Shown here in pieces: positions 9,762 to 18,487 of a stretch of 64,000 nt of DNA; position 1 is the stretch's first letter, and each line of letters begins with the position of its first letter. This stretch comes from Capnocytophaga canimorsus. GTDB taxonomy: Bacteria > Bacteroidota > Bacteroidia > Flavobacteriales > Flavobacteriaceae. Under the pieces are notes generated by a model. The model saw nothing but the letters and a program-made list of their open reading frames with translations. It was not told the DNA's origin and did not search any database. Position numbers and translations under genes: made by a program. Location of the stretch: NCBI RefSeq assembly GCF_002302565.1, contig NZ_CP022382.1, positions 124,001 to 188,000 on the forward strand. The letters run 5' to 3'.

Positions 9762-11018
9762 ATGTCAGTTTTTCGGTTAACTATTCTTCGGGAAAATGTA
9801 AAAATAGCTTTTGGTTCAATAAAAAGTCAATGGTTACGAACTATACTAACGGTGCTTATTATAGCCATTGGTATCACCGCTTTGGTAAGTATTTTGAGTG
9901 TAATTTCGGCACTTAGCAATACGCTCGAAAGCGATTTTTCGGCTATGGGTGCCAATACGTTTTCAGTGAATCGTTATGGAACAACAACTCGGGCAGAAGG
10001 TAGTGGTAAAAAACAAAAAATCAATCCTTTAATAACGTATCACGAGGCTTTAAACTTTAAGGAAGGAATGCGACAAAATCCGTTTGCTTCTACCAGTATT
10101 TCTTTTTTTGCAGCTTCGGGAGTAGAGGCAAAGTACGAAAATCAAAAAACCGATCCCGAAGTACGTGTTTTTGGAGTAGATGAAAATTACATATTTAACT
10201 CAGGCTTAGAAATTGAGAAAGGTAGGAATTTTACCGATTTGGATATTATTAACAATGCCAATGTATGTGTGATAGGAGCCGATTTTACTAAAAAATTATT
10301 GCGGGATATAAATCCGATAGGTAAGGTTATCAGCCTTAGAGGAAGAAAATTTACAATTATCGGTTTGCTCAAATCACAGGGTTCTACCTTTGGAAATGCT
10401 CAAGATTATCAAGTATTGATACCGCTAAATACGGCTCGGGCTGTGTTTACAGAGGCAAATCCTAATTTTAATATTAAAGTAAAGGTAGATGACAAACAAA
10501 AAATGGAAGGGGTAATTGATGACGCTCAACTGCTGATGCGTAACATACGCAGGCTACCCCCTTCACAAGAAAATAATTTTGCTATTGGGCGCAATGACGA
10601 TTTGTTGGGGCGTATAGCCTCCATTACTGGAGGTATTACCATTGCTGGATTTATCATCGGTTTGATTACTATTTTTGGTTCTTCCATCGCATTGCTCAAC
10701 ATTATGTTGGTGTCGGTTACTGAAAGAACTAAAGAAATAGGCATTCGTAAGGCTCTTGGAGCACATAGAAAAGCAATTATCCTACAGTTTTTTACCGAAA
10801 CAATGATTATAGCTCAATTAGGCGGATTTACAGGGATTTTAATCGGAACTGGATTAGGTTTTTTGATTTCTCAATTAGCTGATTTTAAGTTTATAATACC
10901 TTGGAGTGCTATATTTATTGCGGTTATAATTGCTGTTTTGGTAGCTCTTATTTCTGGGCTTTATCCTGCTATAAAGGCTTCAAAGTTAGACCCCGTAGAA
11001 GCATTGCGTTATGAGTAA
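9762..11018 (+). CDS. MacB-like ABC transporter permease (FtsX fold)
   Basis: 418 residues from the ATG at 9762, which puts the first helix (ILTVLIIAIGITALVSIL) about 25 residues from the start as in MacB permeases. The large extracytoplasmic MacB core domain spans about 50-280, and three more helices form the FtsX domain, with the conserved VTERTKEIGIRKALGA loop. The final VEALRYE is the usual ending. No ATPase gene is adjacent, so the partner must lie elsewhere. It overlaps the next gene by 8 bases. Confidence 0.9.
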   Translation: MSVFRLTILRENVKIAFGSIKSQWLRTILTVLIIAIGITALVSILSVISALSNTLESDFSAMGANTFSVNRYGTTTRAEGSGKKQKINPLITYHEALNFKEGMRQNPFASTSISFFAASGVEAKYENQKTDPEVRVFGVDENYIFNSGLEIEKGRNFTDLDIINNANVCVIGADFTKKLLRDINPIGKVISLRGRKFTIIGLLKSQGSTFGNAQDYQVLIPLNTARAVFTEANPNFNIKVKVDDKQKMEGVIDDAQLLMRNIRRLPPSQENNFAIGRNDDLLGRIASITGGITIAGFIIGLITIFGSSIALLNIMLVSVTERTKEIGIRKALGAHRKAIILQFFTETMIIAQLGGFTGILIGTGLGFLISQLADFKFIIPWSAIFIAVIIAVLVALISGLYPAIKASKLDPVEALRYE

Positions 11019-11394
11019 TTTACTAATTTTTGACGGAGATTGTTTATTTTGTAATCGGATAGCGCTATTCTTAGCAAAATCTGATAAGCAAAATCGTTTT
11101 AAATTTACACCTCATACTTCCAGTATCAGCCAAAAAATCCTTAAAGAGAATCATTTAGAGGAAGTGATAGCACAAACGGTAGTGGTTAAAATTGACCGCC
11201 AGTTTTATTTCAAATCTGAAGCTGTATATCATTTTTTAAAAACGGCTCAATTGTTTCCGTGGCTTCGTTTTTTGATTTACTTGACACCCCGTGTTATAGC
11301 TAATGTAATTTATGATTTTATTGCTCGTAGGCGAAAGAAAATCGTTAAGTCGTGTCCCACTCCTGATGCTTATATTCGAAAAAAATTCGTTTAA
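11011..11394 (+). CDS. DCC-family thiol-disulfide oxidoreductase-like protein (DUF393)
   Basis: 127 residues. The DGDCLFCN motif at residues 8-15 (DxxCxxC) defines the DCC family, which is thought to have a thioredoxin-like fold; its substrate is unknown. A Trp/Phe-rich helical segment follows around 80-100, and the C-terminus is very basic. Its start overlaps the end of the permease gene, suggesting translational coupling. Confidence 0.88.
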   Translation: MSNLLIFDGDCLFCNRIALFLAKSDKQNRFKFTPHTSSISQKILKENHLEEVIAQTVVVKIDRQFYFKSEAVYHFLKTAQLFPWLRFLIYLTPRVIANVIYDFIARRRKKIVKSCPTPDAYIRKKFV

Positions 11395-11407
11395 AAAAAT
11401 CAATAAA

Positions 11408-12568
11408 ATGCTTAATCATAATCTTTTAGAGGAGGAAGTGCAACATTTCATAGCGACCTATCCGCATACTGATTTTACTCAATTATTGTTCCAACAAAAT
11501 GTTTTTGAGAAGATAGATAATAAAGAATTGGTTCAGCAGCTAAAAGGGAGAAGCATTGCTCAAAAGAAATTTCCTTTTTTGCTTAAGGAGCGTATTTTAT
11601 TTCCGCCACATTTGAATTTGGAACAAGCCTCTTCGCAAGTTACGGCTATTTTTAAATCGAAGGACTTGAAAGGTGATTCCTTTTTGGATTTGACTTGCGG
11701 ATTAGGAATTGATGCTTTTTTTCTCTCTCAAAACTTTCAAGAAGTGTTTTTAGTGGAACAAAACGAGTCTTTATTGGCTTTGGTAGCACATAATTGGCAG
11801 GTTTTGGGTAGAAAAGCCAATTTTTATAATGAACAATTATCTGTATTTTTAGCAAGAAACCGGCAGAAATACAGCCTAATTTATATAGACCCAGCACGAC
11901 GCGATACCAATAATCGAAAACAATTTTTGCTTGAAGTCTTGTCGCCTAATATATTACAAATACAAGAAGATTTATTGGCTATTTCGGATAAGGTTATGAT
12001 AAAACTATCTCCGTTAATTGATTTAAAATACTTACTTTCAGTACTTAAATTGGTACAACGTGTTGATATTTTGTCGGTTAAAAATGAAGTAAAAGAGATA
12101 GTGGTGGTGCAAAATCGTGATTTGCCTGAAAATGAATATGATGTGTTTTGCCGATGTTTTAATTTGGAAACCACTCAGCCCTCTTTTGAGTTTTATTTTT
12201 CGGAGTTATTGGTTGAAAATGTGAGTTATGCTGAGCCTAAAACATATCTTTATCTGCCTAATAACGCCGTATTGAAATCAGGAGCTTTTAATTTGATAGC
12301 TCACAAATTTGGATTGGAAAAGTTGCATCCTAATACGCATTTGTACACTTCAGAGCAACATCGAGAGGATTTTCCTGGTCGAGTGTTGAAAATCAATGTA
12401 ATCAATCCGAAAACGATTAAAAAAGGAGAATCGTATAACATCATCAGTAAAAATTATCCGCTTTCTACCGAAGCCATCAAAAAGAAATACAAAATTAAAG
12501 AAGGAGGGGATAAGTACCTTATTTTTACCCAAACCATAGGCGGAAAAGTTATTTTACAATCAGAATGA
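11408..12568 (+). CDS. Class I SAM-dependent methyltransferase with THUMP-like C-terminal domain
   Basis: 386 residues from the ATG at 11408; the longer frame would overlap the DCC gene. A helical N-terminal domain (1-85) is followed by a Rossmann methyltransferase with motif I as FLDLTCGLGIDAFFLS (about 91-106), the acidic loop VEQNE, and YIDPARRD as the catalytic-loop region. The C-terminal 100 residues look like the THUMP-like domain annotated on this Bacteroidota family. The substrate is probably RNA but is not shown by the sequence. Confidence 0.85.
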   Translation: MLNHNLLEEEVQHFIATYPHTDFTQLLFQQNVFEKIDNKELVQQLKGRSIAQKKFPFLLKERILFPPHLNLEQASSQVTAIFKSKDLKGDSFLDLTCGLGIDAFFLSQNFQEVFLVEQNESLLALVAHNWQVLGRKANFYNEQLSVFLARNRQKYSLIYIDPARRDTNNRKQFLLEVLSPNILQIQEDLLAISDKVMIKLSPLIDLKYLLSVLKLVQRVDILSVKNEVKEIVVVQNRDLPENEYDVFCRCFNLETTQPSFEFYFSELLVENVSYAEPKTYLYLPNNAVLKSGAFNLIAHKFGLEKLHPNTHLYTSEQHREDFPGRVLKINVINPKTIKKGESYNIISKNYPLSTEAIKKKYKIKEGGDKYLIFTQTIGGKVILQSE

Positions 12569-12623
12569 TGTATTTAGTAGGAAAAATGATACATTTGTAT
12601 TCCGAAAAATATAGGTAAAGGTT

Positions 12624-13733
12624 ATGAAGTATTACATTATAGCAGGGGAGGCTTCAGGAGATTTACACGCCGCTAATTTGATGAAAGCCATTTTAGAGGA
12701 AGACCCACAAGCAGAGTTTCGTTCCTGGGGAGGCGATCGTATGGCGCAAGTGGGAGGGGTGTTAGTTAAGCATTATCGTGACCTTGCCTTTATGGGATTT
12801 GCCGAAGTACTGATGAATTTGCCTACCATTTTAAAAAATTTGGATTTTTGTAAAAAGGATATTACTCATTTTCAGCCTGATGCTATTGTGTTTGTTGATT
12901 ATCCAGGTTTTAATTTGCGTATTGCTGCTTGGGCAAAAAAACAAGGTTTCGCCACACATTATTACATTTCACCACAGATATGGGCTTGGAAAGAAAGCCG
13001 AATTAAGCAAATTCGCAGGGATATTGACCAAATGTATGTCATTTTGCCCTTCGAAAAGGATTTTTATGAGCAAAAGCATCATTTTCCGGTGCATTTTGTT
13101 GGGCATCCGCTGCTTGATGCCATTTCGCAACGTATTCCAATTGATGCTGATACTTTTAAGAAAGAAAACGGTTTAGATGCTCGTCCTATTATCGCATTGC
13201 TTCCGGGGAGTCGTAAACAAGAGATTGCTAAGATGTTACAAGTGATGCTTTCGGTGGTGGATTATTATCTTGATTATCAATTTGTCATTGCTGGAGCGCC
13301 TTCGCAGGAATACGATTTTTATAAGTCTTTTATAAATAGGAATGTGCATTTTTTGAGTGGAAAAACTTACGATTTACTTTCCGTTGCCCAAGCCGCCTTA
13401 GTCACAAGCGGAACAGCAACCCTCGAAACGGCTTTGCTCAAAGTCCCACAAGTGGTTTGTTATAAAGGCAATTGGCTATCGTATCAAATAGCTAAGCGGA
13501 TCATAAATCTGAAATACATTTCATTAGTTAACCTGATTATGGATGCACCTGTGGTTAAAGAACTTATTCAAAATGAATTGAATACTTCTAATTTAAAAAC
13601 TGAATTGAGTAAACTATTAAGTGGAGCTACTCGTATGCAAATATTGTCGGATTATGAAGCGTTGGAGAAAAAATTAGGAGGAGTGGGAGCGAGTAAGCAT
13701 ACAGCTGAAAAAATCGTTAAAACTCTTAAATAA
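12624..13733 (+). CDS. lpxB: Lipid-A-disaccharide synthase
   Basis: 369 residues. LpxB joins UDP-diacylglucosamine and lipid X to make the lipid A disaccharide. Typical segments are the N-terminal YIIAGEASGDLHAANLM, HYISPQIWAWKESR near residue 113, LPGSRKQEI near 195, and SGTATLETAL near 265. Length is close to the family norm. The spacing from the methyltransferase gene is 55 bases; azurin follows with its own likely promoter. It indicates an LPS- or LOS-bearing envelope. Confidence 0.97.
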   Translation: MKYYIIAGEASGDLHAANLMKAILEEDPQAEFRSWGGDRMAQVGGVLVKHYRDLAFMGFAEVLMNLPTILKNLDFCKKDITHFQPDAIVFVDYPGFNLRIAAWAKKQGFATHYYISPQIWAWKESRIKQIRRDIDQMYVILPFEKDFYEQKHHFPVHFVGHPLLDAISQRIPIDADTFKKENGLDARPIIALLPGSRKQEIAKMLQVMLSVVDYYLDYQFVIAGAPSQEYDFYKSFINRNVHFLSGKTYDLLSVAQAALVTSGTATLETALLKVPQVVCYKGNWLSYQIAKRIINLKYISLVNLIMDAPVVKELIQNELNTSNLKTELSKLLSGATRMQILSDYEALEKKLGGVGASKHTAEKIVKTLK

Positions 13734-13800
13734 AAGAAAAACATTTTATTTTTATTGAATAATTTTTGTATATTTGCTTGGAACTTAAAAAATTAAAGAT

Positions 13801-14319
13801 ATGATAAAAAAAGTGATGTTGGTTGCCCTGTTAGGGGTTTTTGTAGCTTCTTGTGGCGGAGACAATAAAAAGAAAAAAGCTTCTGAGGCTACTGTGGTTC
13901 AAACTGAGCAAAAACAGGAAGAAAAGCAAGTTTCAAGTAATCCGAATGAAGCGGTTGTCGTTTTGGAGAGCAATGATGCGATGAAATATAACTTGAAGGA
14001 AATTCGGGTAAAAAAAGGGCAAAAGGTAATTTTGACCTTAAAACACGTGGGTAAAATGTCCAAGGAAATGATGGGGCATAACTTTGTGTTGCTCACTTCA
14101 GGAGCTGATGTAGCAAAGATAGCTCAAGAAGCCGCCAATGCTAAAAGTACTGATTATATTCCTGTTAATTCTAAAGAGATTATAGCTTACACTAAAATGA
14201 TAGGTGGTGGTGAGTCTACTACGGTAGTTTTTGATGCGCCGCAGAAAGGGGTTTATCCTTTCTTTTGTTCATTCCCAGGACATTATAGTATGATGAAAGG
14301 GGAGTTTATCGTAGAATAA
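13801..14319 (+). CDS. Azurin, lipoprotein form
   Basis: 172 residues. A blue copper electron carrier of the cupredoxin fold. The lipobox VASC at about residue 19 anchors it in the envelope, and a Lys/Glu-rich linker (22-45) precedes the domain. Copper ligands are visible: His in MMGHNFVLL, and Cys, His and Met in FFCSFPGHYSMM near the C-terminus. A -7 element TATATTTG at 13769-13776 lies 24 bases upstream and a terminator follows, so it is a single-gene unit. Confidence 0.94.
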   Translation: MIKKVMLVALLGVFVASCGGDNKKKKASEATVVQTEQKQEEKQVSSNPNEAVVVLESNDAMKYNLKEIRVKKGQKVILTLKHVGKMSKEMMGHNFVLLTSGADVAKIAQEAANAKSTDYIPVNSKEIIAYTKMIGGGESTTVVFDAPQKGVYPFFCSFPGHYSMMKGEFIVE

Positions 14320-14340
14320 GAATTACAATTTTTCATTGGT

Positions 14341-14376
14341 AAAAGCGGATTGATACATTAGCAGTCCGCTTTTTCT
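14341..14376 (+). terminator. Intrinsic terminator of the azurin gene
   Basis: AAAGCGGA pairs with TCCGCTTT across a 15-base loop, then a T run. Confidence 0.82.
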
Positions 14377-14433
14377 TTTTTATGATTTAAGATTTTTCCA
14401 AAATCATATAAAAACGGAAAAATTGTGTTAGTT

Positions 14434-14464
14434 ATTGCTAATAAATTCAATTTTCATACCTTTG
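14434..14464 (+). promoter_or_regulatory. Promoter of the prolyl oligopeptidase gene
   Basis: ATTG at 14434-14437, a 19-base spacer and TACCTTTG at 14457-14464 closely match the Bacteroidota consensus. The ATG is 26 bases downstream. Confidence 0.65.
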
Positions 14465-14490
14465 GGAAGTCAAACTAAAATTTTGTAATT

Positions 14491-16650
14491 ATGCCTAAAA
14501 AAATAACATTAAAAAGGTTTACTATTGCTGCCGTTTCTGTTATTTTTGCAACTTCTTGTAAAAATAATACCGAAACGATGAAAAAGACAGAATATCCAGA
14601 TATTCAGCCACCTGTGGCGAAGAAAGTTCCTCACAAATTGGAAAAATTTGGTGATATACGTACCGATGATTATTTTTGGTTGAATCAACGTGAAAACCAA
14701 GAAGTTATCGACTATCTGAATGCCGAAAATGAGTATTACCAAAAAATGACGGCTCACACTAAAGATTTTCAAAACTCGCTTTTCGAGGAAATGAAATCCC
14801 GAATTAAAGAAGATGATTCGTCTGTGCCATATTTCCGCAACGGATATTGGTACATTACCCGTTACGAAACAGGAAAAGATTATCCGATTTATGCACGTAA
14901 AAAAGGAACTTTGGATGCTTCCGAAGAAATTATGTTCGATTGTAACGAAATGGCAAAAGGACACGCTTATTTCCAACTTGCGGGAATTTCTGTAAGTGAT
15001 GATAATAAATGGGCTGCTTTTGGTGTGGATACCGTTTCTCGTCGCCAATACGTGTTGCAAATCAAGAACTTAGAAACGGGTGAGATTCTTTCTGAAAAAA
15101 TTGAAAACACCACAGGTTCAGCAGCTTGGGCAAGTGATAACAAAACGCTATTTTATACCCAAAAAGATCCACAAACGCTTCGTTCCGATAAAATTTATCG
15201 TCACGAATTGGGTACGGATACCAAAAAAGACGTGCTTGTTTTCCACGAAAAAGACGATACTTTCTATACCTATGTATATCGTGAAAAATCGAGAAAATAC
15301 ATTGTTATTGGTTCAGGAAGTACACTTACGTCGGAATATCAAATCTTAAAAGCGGACAATCCAACGGGTGATTTTAAAGTATTTCAGAAACGTACACGTG
15401 GTTTGGAGTACGATATTTCGCATTATGGCGATGCTTTTTACATCGTTACCAATAAAGACAATGCAACGAACTTCAAGTTGATGAAAACCGCTGAAAATGC
15501 GACTTCTGCCGAGAATTGGAAAGAACTTATTCCGCATCGTGAGGACGTGTTTTTGGAAGGAATCGAAATTTTCAAGAATTTCTTAGTGGTGGAAGAAACG
15601 TTCAATGGTTTAAATAGAATTGAAATTCGTCCTTGGAGTGGTGGGCAGTCGTATTATTTGCCTTTCGAAAGTGAAACTTATACGGCATATACTACACAAA
15701 ATGTTGATTTTGATACAGATGTATTGCGTTACGGATATCAGTCGATGGCAACACCTGCTTCGGTGATTGACTTTAATATGGTTACCAAAGCAAAAACGGT
15801 GCTAAAAGAGCAACAAGTTTTGGGTGGAAATTTCGATAAAAATAACTACGTAGAAGAACGAATTTGGGCAACGGCACAAGATGGAACAAAAATTCCGATG
15901 TCGATGGTTTATCGTAAGGGAATGAAAAAGGACGGCAAAAATCCGTTGTTGTTGTACGCTTATGGTTCGTATGGACATACAGTAAGTCCGTATTTTTCCT
16001 CTTCTCGATTGAGTTTGCTTGATAGAGGTTTCATTTATGTGATTGCTCACATTCGTGGAGGGCAATATTTGGGCAGAAAATGGTACGAAAACGGTAAAAT
16101 GTTACACAAAAAGAATACATTTACCGATTTTGTTGATTGTTCTAAACACTTGATAGCTGAAAAATACACTTCAAACGAGCATTTGTATGCCGAAGGAGGT
16201 TCTGCAGGAGGTTTATTGATGGGAGCTGTGGTAAATATGGCTCCAGAGCTTTACAACGGTGTGATTGCTGCGGTTCCGTTTGTTGATGTAATAACTACAA
16301 TGCTTGATGATACCATTCCTTTAACGACAGGAGAGTATGACGAGTGGGGAAATCCGAATGAAAAAGAGTATTATGATTATATGCTTTCTTATTCGCCTTA
16401 TGACCAAGTAAAAGCACAAAATTACCCTAATATGTATGTTTCTACGGGATTGCACGACTCGCAAGTACAGTACTGGGAACCAGCTAAATGGGTAGCTAAA
16501 TTGCGTCAGATGAAAACCAATAATAATTTGCTGTTCCTCGACACGAATATGGATGCAGGACACGGCGGAGCCTCTGGTCGTTTTGAAGCTCTGAAAGAAA
16601 CTGCCAAAGAATATGCGTTTATGCTGGATTTGGAAGGAATAACCAAGTAA
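14491..16650 (+). CDS. Prolyl oligopeptidase-family serine peptidase (oligopeptidase B-like lipoprotein)
   Basis: 719 residues. The N-terminus is a lipoprotein signal ending FATSC (Cys near 23). A seven-bladed propeller region (about 90-430) precedes the alpha/beta hydrolase. The nucleophile Ser is in GGSAGGLLMG near residue 570, the acid in GLHDSQVQYWEP, and the His in DAGHGG near 690. The sequence LLYAYGSYGHTVSPYFSS before the nucleophile is typical of oligopeptidase B (PtrB), which cleaves after Lys or Arg. It stands alone between a promoter and a terminator. Confidence 0.93.
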   Translation: MPKKITLKRFTIAAVSVIFATSCKNNTETMKKTEYPDIQPPVAKKVPHKLEKFGDIRTDDYFWLNQRENQEVIDYLNAENEYYQKMTAHTKDFQNSLFEEMKSRIKEDDSSVPYFRNGYWYITRYETGKDYPIYARKKGTLDASEEIMFDCNEMAKGHAYFQLAGISVSDDNKWAAFGVDTVSRRQYVLQIKNLETGEILSEKIENTTGSAAWASDNKTLFYTQKDPQTLRSDKIYRHELGTDTKKDVLVFHEKDDTFYTYVYREKSRKYIVIGSGSTLTSEYQILKADNPTGDFKVFQKRTRGLEYDISHYGDAFYIVTNKDNATNFKLMKTAENATSAENWKELIPHREDVFLEGIEIFKNFLVVEETFNGLNRIEIRPWSGGQSYYLPFESETYTAYTTQNVDFDTDVLRYGYQSMATPASVIDFNMVTKAKTVLKEQQVLGGNFDKNNYVEERIWATAQDGTKIPMSMVYRKGMKKDGKNPLLLYAYGSYGHTVSPYFSSSRLSLLDRGFIYVIAHIRGGQYLGRKWYENGKMLHKKNTFTDFVDCSKHLIAEKYTSNEHLYAEGGSAGGLLMGAVVNMAPELYNGVIAAVPFVDVITTMLDDTIPLTTGEYDEWGNPNEKEYYDYMLSYSPYDQVKAQNYPNMYVSTGLHDSQVQYWEPAKWVAKLRQMKTNNNLLFLDTNMDAGHGGASGRFEALKETAKEYAFMLDLEGITK

Positions 16651-16664
16651 ATTTTCAAATCAAT

Positions 16665-16699
16665 AAAATCCCTTACCCTTTAAACGTAAGGGATTTTTT
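16665..16699 (+). terminator. Intrinsic terminator
   Basis: AAAATCCCTTAC and GTAAGGGATTTT form a long stem with the loop CCTTTAAAC, followed by T's. Confidence 0.87.
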
Positions 16700-16707
16700 A
16701 TTTTGTC

Positions 16708-16738
16708 TTGTCAGTTATTCAATATTATTTTACCTTTG
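16708..16738 (+). promoter_or_regulatory. Promoter of udk-ftsB
   Basis: TACCTTTG at 16731-16738 is a perfect -7 element; TTG at 16708-16710 lies 20 bases upstream. The udk ATG is 24 bases downstream. Confidence 0.55.
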
Positions 16739-16761
16739 CCCAAGATGATTAAAGATAAAAT

Positions 16762-17385
16762 ATGCTTACCATTGGAATTGCAGGAGGAACGGGGTGTGGT
16801 AAAACTACAGTTGTAAATCAGATAATTAGTGAGCTTCCAGAAGGGGAGGTTACTGTTATTTCACAGGATTCGTATTATAAGGATATGTCACATTTGCCTT
16901 ATTCGGAGCGAGTGAAAGTTAATTTTGATCATCCTAATTCTATTGATTTTGAGTTGATGAAATTTCATCTTTCTGAATTGAAAAAAGGCAATTCTATAGA
17001 GCAACCTGTTTATTCGTTTGTAGAACATAATCGTACTCCACAAACGGTGTTGACCAGCCCTACCAAGGTAATTATTGTAGAAGGGATTTTGATATTTTCG
17101 CATCCTGATATTCGGGATCTGTTTGATATTAAGATTTTTGTACACGCCGATTCGGACGAACGACTCATTCGTCGTATCCGAAGAGATACCGCCGAACGCG
17201 GGCGAGATGTATCGGAGGTGTTAAATCGTTATCAAACGACATTAAAACCAATGCATCAGCAATTTATAGAACCTGCTAAAGAATTTGCCGATATTATTAT
17301 TCCTAATAATAAAAGAAATTCAGTGGCGATTGACATTGTTAAAACAATCATTCACAATCGCATAAACACTTCAAAACAAGGATAA
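16762..17385 (+). CDS. udk: Uridine kinase
   Basis: 207 residues. Phosphorylates uridine and cytidine for pyrimidine salvage. The P-loop GGTGCGKTT is at residues 8-16; SQDSYYKDMSHLPYSER follows as the substrate region, then FDHPNSIDFE and the IVEGILIF strand. RRIRRDTAERGRDV is the lid. Length matches the family. Its TAA overlaps the ATG of ftsB by one base, a coupling seen in many Flavobacteriia. Confidence 0.96.
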   Translation: MLTIGIAGGTGCGKTTVVNQIISELPEGEVTVISQDSYYKDMSHLPYSERVKVNFDHPNSIDFELMKFHLSELKKGNSIEQPVYSFVEHNRTPQTVLTSPTKVIIVEGILIFSHPDIRDLFDIKIFVHADSDERLIRRIRRDTAERGRDVSEVLNRYQTTLKPMHQQFIEPAKEFADIIIPNNKRNSVAIDIVKTIIHNRINTSKQG

Positions 17386-17693
17386 TGAAATTCAAATTTC
17401 CATACTTTAAAAAATTGGGGTTTTCCAGCCTTTATACCATTATAATCCTATTTTTTTTGGTATGGATGCTTTTTTTTGATACCAATTCGTATCTAACTCA
17501 TCGTGAGCTTAATAAGGAAATTTATAAGCTAAACAAACAAAAACAGTTTTTAGAAAAAGAGATTGAAAAGGATAAAAAAAATCTGCAAATTTTAAATACA
17601 ACGGAAGGTAAAGAAAAGTTAGGCAGAGAATTGTACTATCTTAAACGCGAACACGAAGAAATTTTTATTATTGAATATGATACTATCAATTAG
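17385..17693 (+). CDS. Septum formation initiator (FtsB/DivIC-like)
   Basis: 102 residues. A short cytoplasmic N-terminus, one membrane helix (about 14-32, YTIIILFFLVWMLFF) and a coiled coil (about 40-75) rich in Lys and Glu, ending in a short KREHEEIFIIEY beta segment. This is the architecture of FtsB/DivIC, the bitopic divisome subunit. Its overlap with udk supports one transcript. The symbol is left empty because FtsB and DivIC are not separable by sequence alone. Confidence 0.87.
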   Translation: MKFKFPYFKKLGFSSLYTIIILFFLVWMLFFDTNSYLTHRELNKEIYKLNKQKQFLEKEIEKDKKNLQILNTTEGKEKLGRELYYLKREHEEIFIIEYDTIN

Positions 17694-17700
17694 TTTAATA

Positions 17701-17760
17701 AAGGTTCAAAGTTTAAAGAATTAAGGTTCAATAATTCTTAGCCTTTTGCTCTTTGTTTCT
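17701..17760. repeat. Intergenic AAGGTTCAA-type repeat with hairpin
   Basis: Contains AGGTTCAAAGTTTAAAG and a small hairpin AAGAATTA/TAATTCTT (17715-17722 with 17731-17738, loop AGGTTCAA). The same words recur in the intergenic repeat at 62219-62281. It might double as a weak transcription end for udk-ftsB. Confidence 0.45.
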
Positions 17761-17791
17761 TGTCCCTTGTAACTAGTTTTCCTTTTTTTAA

Positions 17792-18436
17792 TTACTCATT
17801 CTTTACGATAACAAAATGTGCTTTAGCACCTGTTGCCAAATTCCATTGTGCAGAAGATATGGTATTGCCATTTTCGTCAAGTACGCTAAATTCGGCGGTA
17901 TTGGGACCTGATTCGCCTTGGTTGAGTGCTAAAAATTCAACCTTATTAAAGCCAGGTTTCAATTCAATTTGGAATCCTTTAAAACTATTGGTCAGTAACA
18001 CGTCGTGTATTTCTAATTTATCATTCACCAGAATACTAATGCGATCTCCGTCAAAGGCTTGGTGGTCTCGACAATATACGCGCACAAATTTTCCGTTGTT
18101 TGTAAAATCACCAAAAAACTGATTACCCTTTGGAGCATCGTATTCCTCACGCTTGTGGTCATTGAGTGTGCCGTAATTGGGCTTGAAATCAATTTTTCGG
18201 CGTACCAACTTGCTCTGCCCAGTAAAGTCGATTTGCTTTTTGGGTTTGTCTAAAAGAGAACCTTGCTGCTTGTCTTTTCCAATAGGAAGTTTTAATAAAT
18301 CAGAAGAAGATTCCGTTTTTGGAGCGTCTTCCAAAGGAATGATTACTGGAATTTCTCTTTTCCCATTTTCAAGGATTTGAGCATTTGTAATTCCTAAAAT
18401 AAAAAAAGTAAAAAAGATGAAGCAACTGTTTTTCAT
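17792..18436 (-). CDS. Secreted protein of unknown function
   Basis: 214 residues from the ATG at 18436, which opens a signal peptide (MKNSCFIFFTFFILGITNAQ, cleavage after Ala-Gln likely). The mature protein has a Pro/Lys-rich region to about residue 85, a conserved-looking NQFFGDFTNNGKFVRVYCRD segment, then a beta-rich domain of about 90 residues containing GFNKVEFLALNQGESGPNTA. This last domain resembles an Ig-like sandwich. No named family is recognised. It runs convergently with ftsB and is 51 bases downstream of the MFS gene on the same strand. Confidence 0.72.
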   Translation of the reverse strand: MKNSCFIFFTFFILGITNAQILENGKREIPVIIPLEDAPKTESSSDLLKLPIGKDKQQGSLLDKPKKQIDFTGQSKLVRRKIDFKPNYGTLNDHKREEYDAPKGNQFFGDFTNNGKFVRVYCRDHQAFDGDRISILVNDKLEIHDVLLTNSFKGFQIELKPGFNKVEFLALNQGESGPNTAEFSVLDENGNTISSAQWNLATGAKAHFVIVKNE

Positions 18437-18487
18437 TTCTTGTGATTTTTTCTTTTTCGTGTATAACAGCAAAAAGCTTACCAAATT

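Noticed and set aside
14509..15060. 183-residue open frame on the minus strand
   Set aside because: Antisense to the prolyl oligopeptidase gene and full of low-complexity aromatic runs.
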